Shown here piece by piece: positions 6,369-8,791 of a stretch of 8,791 nt of DNA. The notes beneath the pieces are model-generated. The model had not been told where the DNA came from. It made no database searches and was given only the letters and a program-made list of their open reading frames with translations. Position numbers and translations under genes: made by a program. Origin of the DNA: DYCT01 sp051875715 (GTDB lineage Bacteria; Bacteroidota; Bacteroidia; Bacteroidales; Bacteroidaceae); contig JBJEHD010000075.1 in NCBI GenBank assembly GCA_051875715.1, positions 1 through 8,791 on the forward strand, written 5' to 3'. Numbering within the stretch: position 1 is the stretch's first letter; each line of letters starts with the position of its first letter.

Positions 6369-6435
6369 AAAAGTGGCGATAGCATGGCGGAAATCGGGTA
6401 AAATATCGAGTTTCCGCCATGCTATCGCCACTTTT
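6369..6435 (+). terminator. Long perfect hairpin, probable bidirectional terminator
   Basis: Left arm 6369-6393 and right arm 6411-6435 are perfect reverse complements over 25 bp, around a 17-nt loop (6394-6410) that can pair a little further (TCG with CGA). The arms begin AAAAGTGGCG and end CGCCACTTTT, so A/T runs flank the stem on both strands as in a bidirectional terminator, although only four T residues end the right arm. It lies 10 nt after the kinase 2 stop codon and before the AbiE promoter. The stem is unusually long and perfect for a terminator; a small palindromic repeat element is the alternative. Confidence 0.7.
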
Positions 6436-6527
6436 CTGCTAAAAAGCCTATATATGCACGAAAGGGAAAAGCGTCATATTTTGAACAGTAAAACGCGTTT
6501 GATAGGTTTATCTATGCAAAATTTTGC

Positions 6528-6535
6528 TATCTTCG
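6528..6535 (+). promoter_or_regulatory. -7 promoter element for abiE, almost abutting the start codon
   Basis: TATCTTCG at 6528-6535 in the context CTATCTTCGCACC closely resembles the Bacteroidota -7 element TAnnTTTG (one mismatch). The -33 region is weak: TTTG at 6498-6501 is too far and TTTA at 6507-6510 slightly too near. Only four bases separate the element from ATG 6540, so the message would be leaderless or nearly so. The interval 6436-6527 is AT-rich and shows no gene. Confidence 0.5.
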
Positions 6536-6539
6536 CACC

Positions 6540-7166
6540 ATGAACAACCCACTGAAACCATTCGGCAACGTTCCGATGACAGCCGCCACCCTCGAGTCGC
6601 TGTTTCCCCACCTCAAGCGAGGAAACCAGAGAATCAGGCTGCTTGAGCGAGACAAACAGATTATTCGCCTCAAGCGAGGGTTATACGTGGTTCACCCGGA
6701 CCTCACAGGAAAGGCACTTTCCACCGAACTGATTGCCAACCATCTGTATGCCCCTTCGTATGTGTCCATGTCCTCCGCACTGCGTTATTACGGCTTGATA
6801 CCAGAAGCCGTCTATGTGCAGCAGTCCATGACCTTGAAGCATTCGAAGGCTTTTGATACCCCGATAGGCCGATTCGATTACACGCATATCGCCAGGCAGG
6901 CGTTCCCCATCGGACTGACCAGCATCCGGGAGGACGGGTATGCGTTTGTGATGGCCACGCCCGAAAAGGCCTTGTGCGATCTGATTGCCAACTCCCCTAA
7001 GGTGAACCTGCGCTATCTGAAGGATGCCGAAACCTACCTGATGGAGGACATCCGCATGGAGTGGGAGGACTTCCGCCAAATGGACGCAACCATCCTGGAG
7101 GCATACAGCCAAGTGGGCAAAAAGGCCGACAGCATACGAACCTTACTTAAACTATTAAGGAAATGA
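6540..7166 (+). CDS. AbiEi-type antitoxin of a type IV toxin-antitoxin system
   Basis: This 208-residue protein has an N-terminal winged helix-turn-helix (~12-52; TLESLFP...IIRLKRGLYVVHP), then the AbiEi-family core: PSYVSMSSALRYYGLIPE (72-89), a strand-rich part with TPIGRFDY (107-114), and ATPEKALCDLI (139-149). AbiEi antitoxins usually act as DNA-binding repressors of their own operon and counteract the AbiEii toxin without binding it. ATG 6540 is chosen because it follows a -7 element directly; an in-frame ATG at 6576 (residue 13) would trim the N-terminus without affecting the domain. The stop codon overlaps the start of the toxin gene by 4 nt (ATGA). Base composition is closer to that of the toxin than to the GC-rich neighbours, consistent with a transferred cassette. 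Confidence 0.88.
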   Translation: MNNPLKPFGNVPMTAATLESLFPHLKRGNQRIRLLERDKQIIRLKRGLYVVHPDLTGKALSTELIANHLYAPSYVSMSSALRYYGLIPEAVYVQQSMTLKHSKAFDTPIGRFDYTHIARQAFPIGLTSIREDGYAFVMATPEKALCDLIANSPKVNLRYLKDAETYLMEDIRMEWEDFRQMDATILEAYSQVGKKADSIRTLLKLLRK

Positions 7167-7990
7167 AGAACGAGATGTACGATGCAATGCTTTCTGCGTA
7201 CGATTTGTCATCCGTACAAAAGAAGCGGAATGCCATCTTTGAGGTGAACCAGCAGATTATCCTTGCAGGACTGTATCATGGCGGCTTTTTCGATGTGGCA
7301 GCCTTCTATGGAGGCACTTGTTTGCGGATATTCCACGGTCTCCAGCGTTTTAGCGAAGACATGGATTTTTCGCTGCTTGCGTCTGACAGTCATTTCGACT
7401 TTACCCGATACTTCCAGCCAATTATGGATGAGTTTGCCGTTGTGGGCAGGGATGTGGAAATCACGAAGAAGGACAAGAAGAACTTCCATCAGGTGGAGTC
7501 CGCTTTCTTGAAAGACAACACGGATGTGTATGACATATCGTTTCAGACAGACAAATCCATCAAAATAAAAATAGAGGTGGATACGCAGCCTCCCTTGAAT
7601 TTCCGTACAGAGCAAAAGTTACTCTTGCAACCATGCTCTTTTATGACACGATGCTTCACCCTGCCTGATTTGTTTGCCGGGAAGATGCACGCCTTGGTTT
7701 ACCGTGCGTGGAAGAACCGGGTGAAAGGTCGTGACTGGTACGATTTTGAGTGGTACGTTCGCCACAACATCCCGCTACGCTTCTCGCATTTGGCTGAGCG
7801 AGTTCTTCAATTCAATCATGATACCATCGACCAGGAGACATTGGTCGGACTGCTGAAAGAAAGACTGGCTGCTGCCGACATGAATCAAGTGAAGAACGAT
7901 GTGCTTCCATTTGTCAAAGATGTCAACGAACTGGATATTTGGTCGAATGACTATTTCGTACAACTGGCCGATCGAATGAAAATCGAATAA
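7163..7990 (+). CDS. AbiEii-type nucleotidyltransferase toxin
   Basis: The 275-residue protein has the nucleotidyltransferase signature of AbiEii/MenA-like toxins. Motif I is GGTCLR (50-55) followed by RFSEDMDF (62-69), with D66 and D68 as metal-binding residues. Next comes IKIEVD (135-140) with acidic residues E138 and D140, then DLFAGKMHAL (169-178, K174) and RDWYDFEWY (190-198). Homologues inhibit growth by nucleotidyl transfer, in studied cases to tRNA; the target here is unknown. All motif residues are present, so the toxin looks intact. An AAGGAA stretch lies just before ATG 7163, and the ATGA overlap with the antitoxin implies translational coupling. Sampled 60-nt lines here are ~42-45% GC against ~65% in kinase 1, a sign of separate origin. 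FISUMP D begins 23 nt after the stop codon. Confidence 0.9.
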   Translation: MKNEMYDAMLSAYDLSSVQKKRNAIFEVNQQIILAGLYHGGFFDVAAFYGGTCLRIFHGLQRFSEDMDFSLLASDSHFDFTRYFQPIMDEFAVVGRDVEITKKDKKNFHQVESAFLKDNTDVYDISFQTDKSIKIKIEVDTQPPLNFRTEQKLLLQPCSFMTRCFTLPDLFAGKMHALVYRAWKNRVKGRDWYDFEWYVRHNIPLRFSHLAERVLQFNHDTIDQETLVGLLKERLAAADMNQVKNDVLPFVKDVNELDIWSNDYFVQLADRMKIE

Positions 7991-8013
7991 CAAACCCCTA
8001 AAACACATACCCT

Positions 8014-8643
8014 ATGAAACGAACCTTCCTTTTCCTGATGGCAGCCCTGCTGCCGCTGTTGGCCCTGCCGCAGGGCATCATCACCCGGCCGACGAAGAAA
8101 CCCAACGTCATCAATGGGCACGAATACGTGGACCTCGGCCTCTCGGTGAAATGGGCGACCACGAACGTGGGCGCATCCTCTCCTTCGGACTATGGTTACT
8201 ATTTCGCCTGGGGTGAGACGAGCACCAAGTCGGAGTACACCAAGGAGAATAACCGCACCTACAAGACGAACATGGGCGATATTGCCGGCAACGCCGCGTA
8301 CGATGCCGCTCGCGCTCAGTGGGGCAGCCCCTGGCGATTGCCCACCAAGGCAGAGTGTAAGGAATTAGTAAGCCAGTGCACCTGGACGTGGACCACACAG
8401 GGTGGTCACAACGGTTACCGCGTAACGGGGAAGAACGGGAACTCTATCTTTCTTCCGGCTGCGGGCTACCGCTATGGTACGTCGCTCGACGACGTTGGAG
8501 AGTACGGCTACTTTTGGAGTTCTGCGCCTAGAGACGGCAATACGGAGGACGCCTACGACCTCTGCTTCTATTCCTCCCGCCACCTCGTGCGTTGGTACAG
8601 CCGCCGCTACAACGGGCGTTCCGTTCGCCCTGTCTCAGAATGA
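8014..8643 (+). CDS. Secreted FISUMP-domain protein D, shortest linker
   Basis: This 209-residue paralog has the signal peptide MKRTFLFLMAALLPLLALPQ and a linker reduced to ITRPTKKP before NVINGHEYVDLG. The Thr/Pro/Lys stretch found in A and C is missing, which places the domain close to the cleavage site. FISUMP motifs follow: GLSVKWAT, YYFAWGET, WRLPTKAECKEL, IFLPAAGY, YFWSSA and SVRPVSE. The variable end starts at residue 152. The gene is separated from copies A-C by kinase 2, the long hairpin and the AbiE pair. I see no promoter of its own in the 23 nt upstream (CAAACCCCTAAAACACATAC...), so it may be transcribed from the AbiE promoter. Its body is clearly homologous to A and C but carries more differences, including silent ones. 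Confidence 0.9.
   Translation: MKRTFLFLMAALLPLLALPQGIITRPTKKPNVINGHEYVDLGLSVKWATTNVGASSPSDYGYYFAWGETSTKSEYTKENNRTYKTNMGDIAGNAAYDAARAQWGSPWRLPTKAECKELVSQCTWTWTTQGGHNGYRVTGKNGNSIFLPAAGYRYGTSLDDVGEYGYFWSSAPRDGNTEDAYDLCFYSSRHLVRWYSRRYNGRSVRPVSE
8467..8641 (+). other. Candidate DGR variable region, copy D
   Basis: Variable codons run from 8467 to 8619, followed by the invariant tail 8620-8641. Within the indel-free block (8494-8589) this copy has the only two third-base differences among the four paralogs (AGA in column 13 and GAC in column 14). All other variable codons keep the shared C, T or G third base. Confidence 0.68.
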
Positions 8644-8650
8644 TTGTGCC

Positions 8651-8736
8651 AACGAGAGCAGCGCATGAAATGCTTTCAAGGCGATGCCGAGTGCAGCCAA
8701 TCATCGCCGAAGGCAATAAAAGCGAAGCGCATTCGA
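8651..8736. repeat. Palindrome-rich, repeat-like segment at the right edge
   Basis: Directly after FISUMP D the sequence contains nested inverted pairs: GGCGATG (8680-8686) with CATCGCC (8702-8708), GCAT/ATGC around GAA near 8663-8673, and related GCGCATGAAATGC and GCGAAGCGCATT segments. The minus strand is open from the window edge inwards and reads NDRFGIIECASLLLP, IGCTRHRLESIS and CAALVGTI, running into the antisense of FISUMP D. This looks like an intergenic repeat that yields spurious small ORFs, not a gene. Nothing else is supported from 8644 to the end. Confidence 0.45.
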
Positions 8737-8757
8737 TTATCCCAAATCGGTCATTAG
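8737..8757 (-). repeat. Right copy of the 21-nt inverted repeat
   Basis: Read on the minus strand, 8737-8757 matches 34-54 at 20 of 21 positions. It adjoins the palindrome-rich segment at 8651-8736, which has no counterpart near the left copy. Confidence 0.6.
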
Positions 8758-8791
8758 CGTTATGATGATAACAACTTCTATTTTTGAGCAG

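Noticed and set aside
5162..6385. Long open frame on the minus strand (407 codons)
   Set aside because: It is antisense to kinase 2, rich in Gly/Arg/His/Val with no recognisable motif. The sense strand explains the sequence fully.
1..8791. DGR reverse transcriptase, template repeat or accessory gene in the window
   Set aside because: No frame on either strand shows reverse transcriptase motifs, and no non-coding near-copy of the variable regions is present in the intergenic stretches I read.
1..8791. CRISPR array, tRNA or rRNA genes
   Set aside because: No regularly spaced short repeats and no cloverleaf or rRNA-like sequence were seen; the repeats present are coding paralogs and isolated palindromes.

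Overview
The window looks like chromosomal DNA of a GC-rich member of the Bacteroidota, probably Bacteroidales and Prevotella-like. The pointers are TAnnTTTG-type promoter -7 elements, almost no Shine-Dalgarno sequences, a receiver-less LytTR regulator, FISUMP (Fibrobacter succinogenes major paralogous) domain proteins and a Bacteroidales-style AbiE pair. All supported genes lie on the + strand. No 16S rRNA or other marker gene is present, so the taxonomic call is an inference.

Layout. Positions 1-112 hold the probable 3' end of an upstream gene and its terminator. A -7 element at 144-151 precedes a tightly packed cluster: a LytTR DNA-binding protein (234-635), a membrane protein with a degenerate FHA-like domain and a zinc ribbon (652-1431), a transmembrane Ser/Thr kinase with MORN repeats (1438-2910), three tandem secreted FISUMP proteins (A 2918-3589, B 3602-4384, C 4397-5068) and a second transmembrane Ser/Thr kinase (5138-6358). 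A hairpin with perfect 25-bp arms (6369-6435) closes the cluster. An AT-richer AbiEi/AbiEii pair follows with its own promoter (6540-7990). A fourth FISUMP gene (D, 8014-8643) lies 23 bp behind it. The right edge holds a palindrome-rich repeat-like segment.

Main observation. The four FISUMP paralogs are similar through most of their length, but their last ~55 codons differ in a very particular way. In a 32-codon indel-free block, 19 codon columns vary, and the third base varies in only 2 of them; changes fall on codon positions 1 and 2 of NNC/NNT codons. A and C are ~97% identical over the preceding 366 nt (about 12 substitutions, half silent), then show 19 substitutions in 96 nt, all replacement changes and none at third positions. 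This is the footprint expected from adenine-directed mutagenic retrohoming from AAC/AAT template codons, the mechanism of diversity-generating retroelements (DGRs). No reverse transcriptase or template repeat is visible here, so it would have to act in trans or lie outside the window.

Working model (inference). The FISUMP proteins would be exported, diversified binding proteins. The two membrane kinases with extracytoplasmic tails, the FHA-like protein and the LytTR regulator would form a phospho-signalling and transcription module encoded with them. The AbiE pair looks like a later insertion that separated FISUMP D from the main array.
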